DNA of 64,000 bases from Paguma larvata (GCA_030068075.1 CM057825.1:122547239-122611238); one strand, 5' to 3'; positions 19,985 through 30,965 are shown, counted from the stretch's first letter. The notes: generated by a model not told the origin, from the sequence alone. Numbers and translations are program-made.

Positions 19985-20095
19985 GCACGTGTCCACACGC
20001 ACGTGTGTGTGTGCACACGCCGTCGTGCTGATGCACGCCCAGATCACACAGACGTGTCTCACACTCACGCCGTGCATGTTTGTGTGTGTGTCTGC
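19985..20095. repeat. Degenerate GT/CA tract, Z-DNA prone
   Basis: Alternating purine/pyrimidine runs such as CACACGCACGTGTGTGTGTG and TGTTTGTGTGTGTGTCTGCC. Confidence 0.7.
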
Positions 20096-20184
20096 CTCTC
20101 CGATCTGGAATCCCTGTGAGCCTCGGTCCTTATTTCCCTCCTCCTTCCACGTGCCTCCACTGGGGCTCGGGTCGGTGGCCCACG

Positions 20185-20415
20185 TGCGGGCTGCAGAGTC
20201 CTTCAGTCTGGGTTCGAATCCCCACTCTGCCACTTCCCCGCACGAGACTGTAGGCAAGTCCCAGCGTTCCCCTGAGCCTCAGTCTCCCCACCGAGAAGGT
20301 GGGAGAACACAACCAGCCTCGTGGGGATTTCCTTTTGTTTCATGAAGGGTAAATTGGGCGAGGAGGGGCGTGCTCCCGGCAGAGGGTCTGACGCGCTGTA
20401 AGTGCTCAGCAGGAG
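20185..20415 (+). mobile_element. MIR, near full length
   Basis: GGCTGCAGAGTCCTTCAGTC, GGGTTCGAATCCCCACTCTG, GAGCCTCAGTCTCCCCACC and GCTGTAAGTGCTCAGCAGG in order. Confidence 0.85.
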
Positions 20416-21044
20416 TCTGCTGTCGTTGCTGCTGTGGAAACAGGGCTCAGAGTTTGCGCTGGCATTTCCTGGGTGGCCGCGAGGCCCTTTGAAGACAACG
20501 CCTGTGAAAGGGCTCTGTCGGCACATCTGTAGGGGAGGGGTTGCCTATTAACAGCGGAGTGCGTGGGGGGCTCCTTGGCTCCTTGGACCTGCCCCCGCCC
20601 AGCTGCTGTCGGGAGGGGCCGGGTTCAGATCTGCGGTTAAGTGGAGGGGCCGCCAGGCGCCTCAGCCCCAGCGGAGGGTAGGGTGGTGTGTGTGGAGGGA
20701 GTGGGGTGGGGAGGTGGGGGGCAGGGGGACGGCAGAGTGTGGGGGGAGTCCGGGGCCAGATGGATGCTGGAGGGGTGCAGGCAGCACTGTAAAGTCTGGG
20801 GGGGCCGAGGAAAGCTCAAACCGGGTCCGGGAAAAACCCGGGGGCTCAGCCGGAGGCGTGGCCTGGGACCCGTGTTGGGCAAGGGGCTGGGAGGATTGGA
20901 GACAGAGAGCACGGGAGTCCCAGCTGGGTGACCTCGGGCACAACGCGTCCTCGACTCTCGTCCCTCGTGTCCCACCGTGAAGGCAGCCTCGGGGCTCCCA
21001 CACGAGGCACTCGGGGTCCAGGCTGTGAGAGCTTGGCGGGGGGC
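20416..21044. other. GC-rich unique DNA, no gene seen
   Basis: G-rich strand near 20690-20760 (GGGGTGGGGAGGTGGGGGGC), a G-quadruplex-type stretch. No exon recognised. Confidence 0.45.
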
Positions 21045-21180
21045 GGTGACACCCACAATAACGTGCCCCCGTTCAAGCCTCACGACCACCTGGGCAGGGT
21101 GTCAGAAACTATTTCGCAAGTTTGCGTATGGAGATACCAAGGCTCGGGTCGGGTGAAAGGAGCCAAGCCCCGTCCACGTC
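21045..21180 (-). mobile_element. MIR fragment, diverged
   Basis: TTCAAGCCTCACGACCACCT and GGAGATACCAAGGCTCGGG are consistent with the antisense MIR 3' half. Confidence 0.5.
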
Positions 21181-21254
21181 CCACGAGGCCACGAGGCCCC
21201 TCCCCGTGGCGCTCGGCGGTCCTTCCGGTGCTCAGCAGCCCCGGCTTGTGTGTC

Positions 21255-21780
21255 CAGATTCCTTCCTTCGTCCATCTACTGAACCCCACGCGGTGTTCTT
21301 CCTCTGTGCCAGGCCCTGGCCAGGTGCGGGAGACGCCTGCGTCCTCAGACACAGCTCCTGACCTCACGGGGCTCACAGTCCCCAAGGGCAGACAGACCAA
21401 AAGTCACCCAGTATGTCCCAACCCAGCATGCACCAGTGCTGAGACCAAGGGAAGGATTCTGGGGACGTGGGGGGAGTCAGGAATGGCTTCCCGGAGGAGG
21501 TGGGGACTGGCAAAAGACTTGAAGGACAAGTTGAAGGAGGGACCCGCTCTTCTCTGGGCGGCGCAGGGGGCGGGGAGGAGAGGTCTCCACTCAGCTGTGC
21601 CCTGGAAGATGAGTCGCGGACAGAGGTAAAGGTTAGGGCTTCCAGGCAGCAGGAACAGCGTGTGCAAAGGCCCAGATGCAGGAATCGCACAGGGTGAGGG
21701 GGTCCAGAGCGAATTTAGCACGCAGGAGGCCAGGATGAGAAAGAAAACAGTAAATGATTGCGTTAGAGACAAGACAGGAC
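21255..21780 (-). mobile_element. L2 LINE fragment, long
   Basis: TCTGTGCCAGGCCCTGGCCA, TGACCTCACGGGGCTCACAG, GGAATGGCTTCCCGGAGGAG, GACTTGAAGGACAAGTTGAAG, in shorter form, and CAGCGTGTGCAAAGGCCCAG run in antisense L2 order over 0.5 kb. Confidence 0.75.
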
Positions 21781-21897
21781 CCGGGGCTGAAAGATTTTTC
21801 TCTCCAGTTTTACTGAGACATAATAGACGTAACATTGTGTTAGTTTTAGTTGTATGACATAATAATTTGATATACGTATATATATATATATATATTT

Positions 21898-22115
21898 TAA
21901 AACTTTTAAAAATGTTTATTCATTTTTGAGAGACAGAGGGAGATAGAGTGCAAGCAGGGGTGGGGCAGAGAGAGAGGGGGACACAGAATCTGAAGCAGGC
22001 TCCAGGCTCTGAGCTGTCAGCACAGAGCCCAACACAGGACTCGAACTCAAGAACCATGAGATCATGACCTGAGCTGAAGCCCAATGCTTAACTGACTGAG
22101 CCACCCAGGTGCCCC
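21898..22115 (-). mobile_element. CAN-SINE nested in L1
   Basis: AAATGTTTATTCATTTTTGA tail and head CCACCCAGGTGCCCC. ATATATATTTTAA-like sequence on both sides (21885, 22119) suggests the target duplication. Confidence 0.94.
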
Positions 22116-22119
22116 CAAT

Positions 22120-22322
22120 ATATATTTTAATATTTATTTTTCAGAGAGAAAGAGAGAGTGTGAGCACGGACGGGGCAGAGAGGGGGCAGGGGGACAGAAG
22201 ATCCAAAGCAGGCTGTGTGCTGATGGTAGAGAGCCCAATGTGGGCCTCGAACTCACAAACCGTGAGATCATGACCTGAGCCGAAGTCGAATGGTTAGCCG
22301 ACTGAGCCCCGCCGGGCGCCCC
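22120..22322 (-). mobile_element. Second CAN-SINE adjacent in the same L1
   Basis: ATATTTATTTTTCAGAGAGA, GATCCAAAGCAGGCTGTGTG and GGCCTCGAACTCACAAACCG, ending GGGCGCCCC. Confidence 0.92.
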
Positions 22323-23044
22323 AATAGAGGTTCTCATTGGAAAGTGATCGCTACGCTGTCTATAGTTAACATCTGTTACATAGTTACAATTTATTTTTCT
22401 TACGATGAGGACCTTTAAGATCCACTCTCTCTGCACCTTTCAAATACACGAAACAGTATCATTACCTGTAGTCGCCATGGCCGGGACTGACTTGTCTCAT
22501 AACCGGAAGTTTGTACCTTCACCGGTTTCGCTCCCCGGCCCCGCCCCCACGTCTGCCGACCACCAGCCTGTTCTCTGCATCTATGAGTTCAGCTTCCACA
22601 GACAAGTGAGATCAGGCAATGTTTGTCTTTCTCTGTCTTTCTCTGTCTGACTTAGGTCACTGAGCATAAAGCCCTCTGGTCCTCACCAACGGTAGGGCTG
22701 CCTTCTTTTTTAATGGCCACATGGTATTCCATCGTCTACACATGTGTACACATCACATCTTCTCGATCCAGTCGCCTGCTGACGGACACTTAGGCTGTTT
22801 CCACGTCTTGGCTTTGGGCGTACGGCCGCCGTGAGCCCGGGGGCGCAGATAGCTTTTCAAGGTAGCGATTTTGTTTCTTTGGATAAACACCCTGTAGTGG
22901 AATTGCTGGAGTGTGGGGCAGTTCTATTTTTAATTTTTTGGAGAAACTCCATGCCGTTTTGCACAACGGCTGCACCCGGTTTGCCTTCCCAGCAGCAGGG
23001 CCAGAGGGTCCCCTTTCCTCCACATCATTGCCGAGGCTTGTTAT

Positions 23045-23068
23045 CTCTCTCTCTCTCTCTGTCTCATA
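23045..23068. repeat. Short (TC)n run
   Basis: CTCTCTCTCTCTCTCTGTCTC-like run at the inner edge of the L1 relic. A matching GA-rich stretch lies near 23262-23292. Confidence 0.85.
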
Positions 23069-23114
23069 GCCATTCGAACAGATGTGAAGTAAAAATATTT
23101 TGAATGCTAGGGAG

Positions 23115-23350
23115 GGTGCGACTTTATTGTTAGGGTGCTAGGGAGCCTTGGAGTGTTGTAGGCAGTGGAGTGACTCATGAGATCATGTGTTTCCGAAAAA
23201 GAACCCTGGCTGACGGTAGATGGGAGAGGAGGCTGGGGGCCATTTGAAGGAGGAGGCAGTAATGAGAGAGAGAGAAAGAGAGAGAGAGAGGCTATCCGGG
23301 ACAGGAACCCGGGGGGATGGGGGAATAGAAATGACAGTATCTGAGGTTGC
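23115..23350 (-). mobile_element. L2-like fragment, diverged
   Basis: AGCCTTGGAGTGTTGTAGGC, GAGTGACTCATGAGATCATG and GAACCCTGGCTGACGGTAG resemble an antisense L2-type element. Confidence 0.5.
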
Positions 23351-23772
23351 AGAACGGACCAGGCTCCGGGGCAGTCATTTCCTGGGCAGATATTAGCCCA
23401 GAGAGGCACAGACTTTCTGCTCACCGGTCATGTAGCTGGTCATTCTGCCACACTCAGCATGGGCTACAAAAACAGCCCTCCCCCTAGTGACCAGGAGTGG
23501 GGAGTGCAGGAGAGAAAGGGGGCCACACACGGGGCGCTTTCCTACACTCTCAGTGGTTTGTGGCACGCGTTACCTGGATCTGCCCCTCCTCCCAGTCCTG
23601 CGGGGAGGGCGTTAATATTTAAACACCTGGCGTGCCGTGTTGGAACTTAGACAGGTGCCTGCATGTGGGGAGAAGGAAGGAAGGGGGCAGGGACCGAGGT
23701 GAGAAGGACAGGGTTTTGGGAGGCGACATTGGTTTGGTGCTTGCCCTGGGTAGTTCACAAGTGTGTTTTCTT

Positions 23773-23976
23773 TTATTTAATGTTTGTTTATTTATTTTGA
23801 GAGAGAAAAAGAGAGATCGAGCGAGCAGGGGAGGGGCAGAAGAGAGAGAATCCCGAGTAGGCTCCGTGCTGTCAGCAGGGCCCGATGCGGGGCTCAATCC
23901 CACAACCACGAGATCATGACCTGAGCTGCAATCAAGAGTCAGGCGCTTAACCAGTTGAGCCGCCCAGGCGCCCTTG
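23773..23976 (-). mobile_element. CAN-SINE with perfect 13-bp target duplication
   Basis: AGTGTGTTTTCTT at 23760-23772 and 23977-23989. Body TTTAATGTTTGTTTATTTAT to head CCGCCCAGGCGCCC. Confidence 0.96.
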
Positions 23977-24323
23977 AGTGTGTTTTCTTGCTGAGAGTTC
24001 GTTGGGACTTAAGATACTGTTTTTTTTTCTTTTTTTTCTGTAAGGGTTTTATGCCTCAACCAAAAATAAAGAAATAAAAAAATATGTTATATATATTTTA
24101 CAAACGGCAGAGCACTGGGTTAAGTTTTCATGGGGTCGAGGGCACCCTTAAGGTTCCATTAGTAGGCGGAAGAGCCCAGATCTGACCCGGGGAGTGCCCC
24201 TAATCTGGAAACTTGGTTCAGGTCTCCCTCTTGGTGAATTTCAACTGAGCTGCCCCTCCCCGAAGGACCTGCAGGGGGAAGCAGAGAGCAAGGTATGCGC
24301 CATGGGCGCCCAGAGGCACCCGG

Positions 24324-24340
24324 CCAGAAGGGGGCGCTGC
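24324..24340 (+). promoter_or_regulatory. Candidate CTCF site
   Basis: CCAGAAGGGGGCGCTGC agrees with the CTCF core (CCASYAGRKGGCRS) at most positions, including the key GGGGGCGC. Motif match only, with no binding evidence. Confidence 0.45.
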
Positions 24341-24777
24341 TGTCACAGGAGGCGGGCACGGGGGCGGGGTTGCTGGGCCCGCTGGACCCCGGAGTGGGGC
24401 GGGGAGAGGGGAAGGCAGCTGGGCAGTCCCCTGGGAGTCAGCTCTTACCCCATTTTACAGAGAAGGACCCTCCCCTCCCCAGTGGGTAAATTAGAATATG
24501 AGGCTTCTCCCTGTCCGGTGCTCCTGCCAGGGAACCTGCATTTCTCAGATCTGAGGGCTCCAGGGAGCCCTGAGAAATCAAACAGTGGGGTTCCGGACCG
24601 CCAGATCTGCCCTTGGGGGTAAGCCTTTCTGGTTTCGCTGATGCTCAGCCCTGCTCTGCCAGGGGGCAGGGGGGTGATGGAGATGAGCCTCAGGGCGTGA
24701 TCCGGGGAGGGAGCCAGGCATTCTCCCTGTGGGTGGGCACCCAGCAGGCCCTGTGTAAAGGGGAGGGGGAGGGGCGA

Positions 24778-24789
24778 CGCCACGTGGCG
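24778..24789. promoter_or_regulatory. Extended E-box palindrome
   Basis: CGCCACGTGGCG is a perfect 12-base palindrome around CACGTG (USF/MYC/TFE-type site). It lies in a GC-rich block about 450 bp from the CTCF-like site. Confidence 0.35.
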
Positions 24790-25059
24790 CCCTTCAGGCG
24801 AGGTGTCCTGCAGCTCATCTCTTGACCTTTTTAATTTCCTAACTGGAGGTTCTGGAGCAGCAGGGGGAGGCCTCCGAAGGTGGCCACTCATGGGATGCCA
24901 CTCCCCCACCCATGGTGCCCGGTGGGCAGAGGGCAGAGGACTTAGGCTGGTATAACGGCCCCCCCTTCCTGGCCTGGGTTTCTTCTTGCTCTTCCCCCCT
25001 ACCCCCGCCCCCGCAGTTAGCTTTAGCAAACACAGCCTGCAAAGAGAGGGTGGGGAGCG

Positions 25060-25210
25060 GATGGTTCAAACCCTACAGTTGCCCCCCACTCTGTGTGACC
25101 CGGGATCCCAGTCTCCTCTCTGAGCCTCCTCTGGTAAGTTGAGGAGGCTGGGCCCCATTTTGCCAGCAAGCAGCCTCTTGTGGGTAATGAAAATGCCTCA
25201 CGCAGGCCTG
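25060..25210 (+). mobile_element. MIR fragment
   Basis: GGTTCAAACCCTACAGTTGC, CTCTGTGTGACCCGGGATC and GGTAATGAAAATGCCTCACG. Confidence 0.65.
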
Positions 25211-25599
25211 GCGCACAGAGGGGGTCTCCCTCCTCCGGCAGACCCCCCGCTTGGTTGGCTGGCGTCTGCAGTGCGGAGAGCCAAGAATTTAGGGCTTTGC
25301 TGATAACTGTTGTTTTTTTTTTTTAAACTGGGAGAGGGATCATTCTCCCGGGCAGAATTCCACATAACTCGCCTTCCATCAGCCTGGCGATAGGTCATCT
25401 TGAAGGCATAGACCCTTGACTGTGACAAAGTGGCCCTTCTCTCCGTGCTGTTCCTCCCCAAACGCACAGCCCCAGTCTGACACGGGGAGAACATCAGACG
25501 CATCCCGATGGATGGACACTCTGCAAAATACGGGGCACGTACTTCTCAAAACTGGCAAGGGGATCCATCCAGGGCAAGTCTGAGAAACCACCCCAGCCC

Positions 25600-25881
25600 A
25601 GAGAAGCCTGGGGACCCGCGATGACCGCGTGTGATCCGGGGTCCGGCTGGGAGCCCGGCACAGAAAAAGGACATCCGGAAAAACTAAGGAGACCCATCCG
25701 GATGAAGGACAGACGGCGGTTCCTAAGAACATGTTGGTCTCGGTTCACTACCTGTGGCCCCAGGGGAGGCGTTAATGGTACAGGAAGGGCATCTGAGTCC
25801 CTGCGACTTTCTGAAGCACCTTCACAGTCTCCGAGTCTGAGAGTCTATTCAAATATAAAGGTTATTAAGAAAAATTTTTAG
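25600..25881 (+). mobile_element. Old LINE 3' end (unassigned)
   Basis: GTGTGATCCGGGGTCCGGC, GGCACAGAAAAAGGACATCC, GGTTCACTACCTGTGGCCCC and AATATAAAGGTTATTAAGAA follow an old LINE 3' end ending in an A-rich tail, heavily diverged. Confidence 0.5.
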
Positions 25882-26104
25882 GGGCACCTGGGTGGCTCAG
25901 TGGGTTAAGCATCCGCCTCTTGGTTTCAACTCAGGTCATGATCTCACGGTTTCATGCATTTGAACCCCGCGTTGGGCCCTGCGCTAATGGTGCAGAGCCT
26001 GCTTGGGAGTCTCTCTCTTCTCCATCTCTCTCTCTCTCCCCCTCTCCCGCTCCTACTCTCTGTCTCTCCAAATAAATAAACTTAAAAAAGAAAAGAAAAA
26101 AAAA
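25882..26104 (+). mobile_element. CAN-SINE with target duplication
   Basis: AAGAAAAATTTTTA (25868) and AAGAAAAATTTTGA (26105) flank the element. Head GGGGCACCTGGGTGGCTCAG, tail AAATAAATAAACTTAAAAAA. Confidence 0.95.
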
Positions 26105-26496
26105 AAGAAAAATTTTGAAGGTGGCCGTGAGGTTGCTACTTTTTCTCCTCAGTAAATCTCAAGCCATTACTCACCCTCGCGCTGTTTCAGAAAAGGGAGG
26201 CTGTTTGCAACAGCAGAAGCCCTCCGGTCTCCGAGGAAAGGACGAGAGTGGACGGGGAGCGAGTCCAGGTTGGCAAAGAATCCAGACTCCACGTTTTTCT
26301 CATCCTGCCAAGAACCCGTGGGAAGCTGAGGGCTGGTGTCAGCCCTGGAGGCCGTGGGCGGAACGGGAAATGGTTCAAGACCGGGGCGAGGACAGCAGCC
26401 ACCTGTCAAAAGCAGGGGTGAGGTTCTGTAGTGCAGGGGGGCTAGGGAGCAGTGATGGGTGGCAGAGACGGCGGGTGATGGGGCTTCACGGTCAGC

Positions 26497-26878
26497 AGGG
26501 TGACCGACTGTCCCAGTTTGCCTGGGACGGAGGGGCTTTCCCGGGCCTTGGACCTTGAGTTTAAAACTGGGACAGTGTTGGGGCGCCTGGGGGGCTCAGC
26601 CGGTTTAAGTGTCCGACTTTTGATTTCGGCTCAGATCGTGCTCTCACAGTTGTGAGACCGAGCCCCATGTCGGGCTCCACACGGACAGCGCAGAGCCTAC
26701 TTAGGATTCTCTCCCTCTCTCTCTCTCTCTGCCCCTCCCTTGCTCATGCACACTCACACGTGTGCTCTCTGTCTCTCAAAATAAATAAACTTAAAAAAAA
26801 CTGGGATGGTGCTAAAAGATTAAATAAAATTAAAAACACTGGGGTGGTCTTGGGCAAGCCGGGTTGGGTCGTCACCCT
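26497..26878. mobile_element. Palindromic DNA-transposon MITE split by a SINE
   Basis: Left terminus AGGGTGACCGACTGTCCCAG with TTTGCCTGGGAC. Right terminus CTTGGGCAAGCCGGGTTGGG ending GTCACCCT. The two ends are inverted repeats of each other. The SINE at 26580 separates the arms. Confidence 0.65.
26580..26800 (+). mobile_element. CAN-SINE nested in the MITE
   Basis: Flanked by AAAACTGGGACAGTG (26563) and AAAACTGGGATGGTG (26799), a target duplication with two mismatches. Head GGGGCGCCTGGGGGGCTCAG. Confidence 0.95.
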
Positions 26879-27329
26879 AACCAAGCAGGTGAGCTGGGGG
26901 GCGGGGGATGAGAGAGCACAGGCTTGTCCTAAGGGGATGGCCTCAACCCTCAGCGGTTGTGCCCAGCCTCCTAGAAGGGGAAAGGCAGGGTCTGTGTGGC
27001 CGGATCTTGTGATTTCTATGTTTTGTTTCAAAAAGCTGCTAGAAAGTTTTTTTTTTTATAGACGCGACGACTTCCAAGTCCCACATGTGGGCAGCTGATG
27101 GAACAAACGTGAGATGCTTTTCGGGCCAAACCGAACCACGCATCCCGTGTGCGCCCCCAGGCTGCCAGTTTGAGACCTCTGGGGCGGGGTAGCTCTGAGT
27201 GGGATCCTTGAGCTGGTTCTGTGGCTCTTCGGAGCCTCAGTTTCCCTGCTCGTGACACAGGAGCAGCTTTGCCGCCTAGAGGGCTGCGTGATCTGTCTGC
27301 AAGGCAGGCGGTCAGGCTGACCCATAGGA

Positions 27330-27812
27330 AGCTGTCCGTCGGCAGCAGGAACGATCGCAGACAGATGCGTGGATACACACAGTGGGGTCTGTCCACTCGG
27401 TGGAATATTACGCAGTCTTGCGGAGGAAAGGAGGGCTCCTTCCTGCCACAACCCAGGCGAAGCTCGCGCTCCTGGTGCTAAGCCAAAGAAGCTGATCACT
27501 GAACACCACGTCCTGTGCGATTCCGTGTGTACGAAAGTTGGGAACAGGAGAATTCACGAAGACGGAAATTAACTAGTGGTTGCTGGGGGGGGTGGGGGGG
27601 TGGAGGGGGAATTGGGGGAAAACCGGAGTCGGGGTAGCTGCTAACGGGTATGGGTTGGGGGAGGGGTGAGGAGAACGGTCTCCAGGTGACCGTGGTGATG
27701 GGTCCGCAGATCCGTGCACAGACTCCAGAGCCGGTGAGTTGCACGCTGTCAGTGGGCGGCTGGCGCGGTATGTGAATTCTATACCAAGAAAGCTATTAAA
27801 GCAAAGCGAAAG
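27330..27812 (+). mobile_element. L1M 3' portion
   Basis: GGTGGAATATTACGCAGTCT, AATTAACTAGTGGTTGCTGG, GCTGCTAACGGGTATGGG, AGTTGCACGCTGTCAGTGG and GGTATGTGAATTCTATACCA give sense L1M order to a tail at AGCTATTAAAGC. A G-rich run (27581-27617) sits at the usual L1 3' UTR polypurine site. Confidence 0.85.
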
Positions 27813-28804
27813 CAGCAGCAGGCCCGCGAGGCCCCCCTCTAGCCCTGCTCCGGCTCTCCGGGCAGCCTGGAGCAGTGGGCTCCCCACCTCTGGGCCTCAG
27901 TTTCCCCCCTGGAGAATCGGGCACCCGCTGAGTGTGCGTCCAGGCCTGCGAGCTCGTTATAGCATCACAGGTGGTCACGTGCTCACCAGGGCCGCCTGCC
28001 CACCTGCGATCGTGTGGGCCGTGGTGGCCCATCTAGAAGCAGGGAAGTCCGGCTGGAAGCCCACTCTTGTCTGATAGAATGCAGAGGCCGGCAGGAGCCA
28101 GCCGGATCGCCGCGGACACTCGTGGGTGTTTGCCGTTGACAAGAGACATGTCCACGGATGGGACTGAAGGATTTGCCGGCGTTTCGTGGCCTGTTCACCG
28201 AAAGTCCCTCAGCGAAGCTCCCCTTCAGCTCACGGAGCGGGCAGAGGGGGTGCTGCTCGGCTGGGAGTCGGGGCTGCCAGACTCTCCTGTCCACTTGCCT
28301 GCTGTGTGGCCTGGGGCAAATCGCTTGACCTGACGCGTGGCCACCCCGGCTGCCGCGGCTGTCCCCAGGGGGAGGGCGCAGGGTCCTTCGTTCTATGACA
28401 CAGGAAGCGTGTATGCGGTGCACGGGCCCTCTGGCGGCCGCCGGGAGCGCCTCCCAGGCCCCCAGGGGACCAAAGCCCGCTGCCGAGGCCAGGCCGGCGT
28501 CCTGTCCCTTCTCCGGGCGCACGGAGCCGTGTTCCACCCAGCGCCTGACTGCGTTGTTTTTCTTGGCGACTCGGAGACCACCGTGTAGCGGGCACGGGCG
28601 TTGGGCCTCTCCCCGATGATCAGCCACAGATGTGAGCCTGGGTCGTTCTCAGCGACCGGAGGCGGTTTCCAGAAAGTTACTGTCTGATGATTCTTTGCTG
28701 CCCCAAAGCTTAGAGCTCTCTGTCACTTTCTTCCTCTGCGGGGGGCGGGGGGGGGTGTGGGGGGGTTTACTACCCGCCTCCCAGGCTGCTCCGGTGACCA
28801 CAGG
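27813..28804. other. GC-rich unique DNA with MIR scraps
   Basis: MIR cores at about 27875 (GGGCCTCAGTTTCCCCCCTG) and 28300 (GTGTGGCCTGGGGCAAATCG). Otherwise unique, CpG-rich around 28030-28560, with no supported exon. Open frames up to 214 codons occur on both strands. Confidence 0.5.
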
Positions 28805-28990
28805 AATGCTAGCAACGACAGTGACGATGAGGGACACGTGTGTCACCTGCCGTGGGCCGCGCGTTGTGCTAAGCGTCTTGTAAGTGTTCGCTCACCGCAT
28901 CCTCAGAAGCGCTCATGGGGAGGTTCGGTCGTTCCTCCTCCTCTACAGATGAGAAAACAGAGAGACCGAGTCACTTGTCCAGATTGAACC
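28805..28990 (-). mobile_element. MIR fragment
   Basis: GCCGCGCGTTGTGCTAAGCG, CTACAGATGAGAAAACAGAG and GAGTCACTTGTCCAGATTG. Confidence 0.8.
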
Positions 28991-29309
28991 CTGACCAGGT
29001 GCTCCCCCCGGATTGGGGGGGCTTTTTAGCTCGCCTCCTGTGCGCCCGAGTGGCCTTCTGGACACAGGCCAGTGCCCCGGCTGCATTAGAACCTGTTGGG
29101 GCAGAGGCCGGAGTGGCAGGCCTGGAATTCGGGGCTCTTCTGCCGTCTCAGCCTCGACAGACCCTTCCCTGGAGGCCTGGGCTGTGGTGTGGAGGTTCAA
29201 GGGGAGAATCCTACACCCCGGGACATCGGAGCGGGCAGGCAGGGCCCTGTGGTGGGCGCTATCTCGTTTTCCCCCCCAGATTCCCCCGGCCCCTCTGCGA
29301 CCAGCCACC
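28991..29309. other. Unique DNA, no gene seen
   Basis: No repeat recognised. Confidence 0.4.
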
Positions 29310-29822
29310 CGAATCGTGTGACTCCATTTATGGGAAGTGTCCGGGAAGGTAAGTGGATGGAGACAGAAAGTCAGACCAGCGGTCGCTGAGGTTGGGGCGA
29401 GTAGGGTAAGGGATGGGGGGCGTGGTGACAGCTCGAGGGTTCGGGGGTGCTGAAGGTGTTGTGAAACTGACGTAACGATGGTCGCACAACCCTCTGATCA
29501 GACTAAAAGCCACCCCTGCAAAGTACATTTAAAAGGGTGAGTTGTGGGGGCACCTGGGGGGCTCACCCGGTTCAGCGTCCGACTTCGGCTCCGGTCATGA
29601 CCTCGTGGCTGGTGGGTTCGAGCCCCGCGTCGGGCTCTGTGCTGACAGCTTGGAGCCTGGAGCCTGCTTCGGAGTCTGTGTCTCCCTCTCTCTCTGTCCC
29701 CTCCTCCGCTCCTGCTCTGTCTCTCAAAAATTAATACACATTAAAAAATTTAAAAAAACAAAAAACAAAAGGATTAGTTGTATCACATATGAATTGCACC
29801 CTGATAAAGCCGATTAAAAAAA
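29310..29822 (+). mobile_element. L1M 3' end split by a SINE
   Basis: GTGACTCCATTTATGGGAAG, GACCAGCGGTCGCTGAGG, GATGGTCGCACAACCCTCTG, then after the SINE GTATCACATATGAATTGCAC and CTGATAAAGCCGATTAAAAA. Confidence 0.85.
29545..29766 (+). mobile_element. CAN-SINE nested in L1
   Basis: Flanked by AAAAGGGTGAGTTGT (29530) and AAAAGGATTAGTTGT (29767). Head GGGCACCTGGGGGGCTCAC, B-box GGTTCGAGCCCCGCG. Confidence 0.95.
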
Positions 29823-30536
29823 AAGGAGAAGAAAAGAAAAGATTCCAAGGCTCATGGCTGAGAGCCCAGCCCGGGTTTCAGGGTTCTGTCCTAAAACAGC
29901 GTGGCCTCCAGGGGGCCTCGTGGGGCTGGGGAGAAACCAGGGCGTTTTTATCCCTGGCTCTGCCCCGCTCACGCCTATGCCCTGCCTGCTTGCTCTTGCT
30001 CCACCCGCTTGCTGGGTCCCCTGGCTGTGTCCTTTGCTGCCTCCAAGACCGTCCCTGCGTCCATCCCTCAGCATGCGTTCTAGCTGTTTCGTTCTTTAAA
30101 AGGGGCTCCGGGGCCAGCAGGTCAGGTGGGACCACGTACGTGTGAATAGAGGGAGGGACCCGTTCTCCCTGCACTGGGAGAGCCGGGGTTCTGGAAGGCA
30201 GCCTGGGGCGGGAGGGACAGGGGGAGGTGGGGAGGTGCCCCCAGCCCCGAGGCCTGGGTTCTGACCTCAGAGGAGGCAGGGGACTCACAGAGCAGGAGAA
30301 AAGGAGGCGGGCTCCGTGGATGGATGGAGCGCGGAGTGGGGCACGTCCCGGGGAGCCCGGTTTGGCCAGATGGCCCCCTGGGGACAGTGAGAGGTGCCCT
30401 AGCATGTGACGGAGCAGGGGGACGGGACCGTCACCAACTTCTCTGTCCTATCTCCTCCATGGGAAAGTCACCACCTCCTCAGCCCTTCCCTCCCTGTGAC
30501 TTCCCCCTCCGGTATCAGTGACAAACATCGCCATTT
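29823..30536. other. GC-rich unique DNA, no gene seen
   Basis: No recognisable repeat. Open frames (up to 175 codons, minus strand) have no recognisable domain. Confidence 0.45.
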
Positions 30537-30602
30537 AAGTCTGTTCCCGTGCTACTGTGTGCAGAGTTCAAGTCTGTTCCCGTGCTACTGTGTGCAGACT
30601 CA
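30537..30602. repeat. 33-bp tandem duplication
   Basis: The unit beginning AAGTCTGTTCCCGTGCTACT and ending GTGTGCAGA starts at 30537 and again at 30570. The copies are identical over about 28 bases, so the event is recent. Confidence 0.93.
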
Positions 30603-30779
30603 GATCACTGCCGTTAGGGCTTGTCTGCTAAGGGGCCCCGGGAGCGGGAGGGAGGCGGGCGGGGGTGGCTACGGTCCCATGTCCTTGGCTCGGGAGGTCA
30701 CGGCATGAGTCACCTACCTGCCTGGGCCCGACTATTCAGAAACCAAGAGTCTCATGACCCATGAGTTGAGGAAGGAGGC

Positions 30780-30965
30780 AGCTGGGTGCAGAGGAGGCTC
30801 GTGGGCTCTGGAGACACCCCGGGTTCGAATCCTACCTCTGCCAGCCCCCGACTGGAGATCCTGGGCAAGTGGCCTCCCTTACCGAGCCTCAGTTTCCTCA
30901 TCTGGAAAACGGAGCCAACAGCAGCCCATCTCTTGTAGGTTTGTTGTAAAAAAATTAAAGACCGT
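30780..30965 (+). mobile_element. MIR fragment
   Basis: CGGGTTCGAATCCTACCTCT, GAGCCTCAGTTTCCTCATCT and GTAGGTTTGTTGTAAAAAAA. Confidence 0.85.

Larger units (their letters stand above)
21785..23100 (-). mobile_element. L1M relic with two nested SINEs
   Basis: ACATAATAGACGTAACATTG and ATGACATAATAATTTGATAT are the L1M 3' UTR. After the SINEs it resumes with CATCTGTTACATAGTTACAA, CACTGAGCATAAAGCCCTC, GTAGTGGAATTGCTGGAGTG. Minus-strand translation near 22880-22950 gives LKIELPHTPAIPLQGVYPK, the L1 ORF2 C-terminal phrase. Confidence 0.9.
24180..25060. other. GC-rich unique block with regulatory-looking motifs
   Basis: SINE-free GC-rich stretch holding a CTCF-like site and a CACGTG palindrome (listed separately). 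A MIR core fragment CCCCATTTTACAGAGAAGG lies near 24449. No exon recognised. Confidence 0.5.

Noticed and set aside
22405..22650. 81-codon plus-strand frame
   Set aside because: Entirely antisense L1 sequence.
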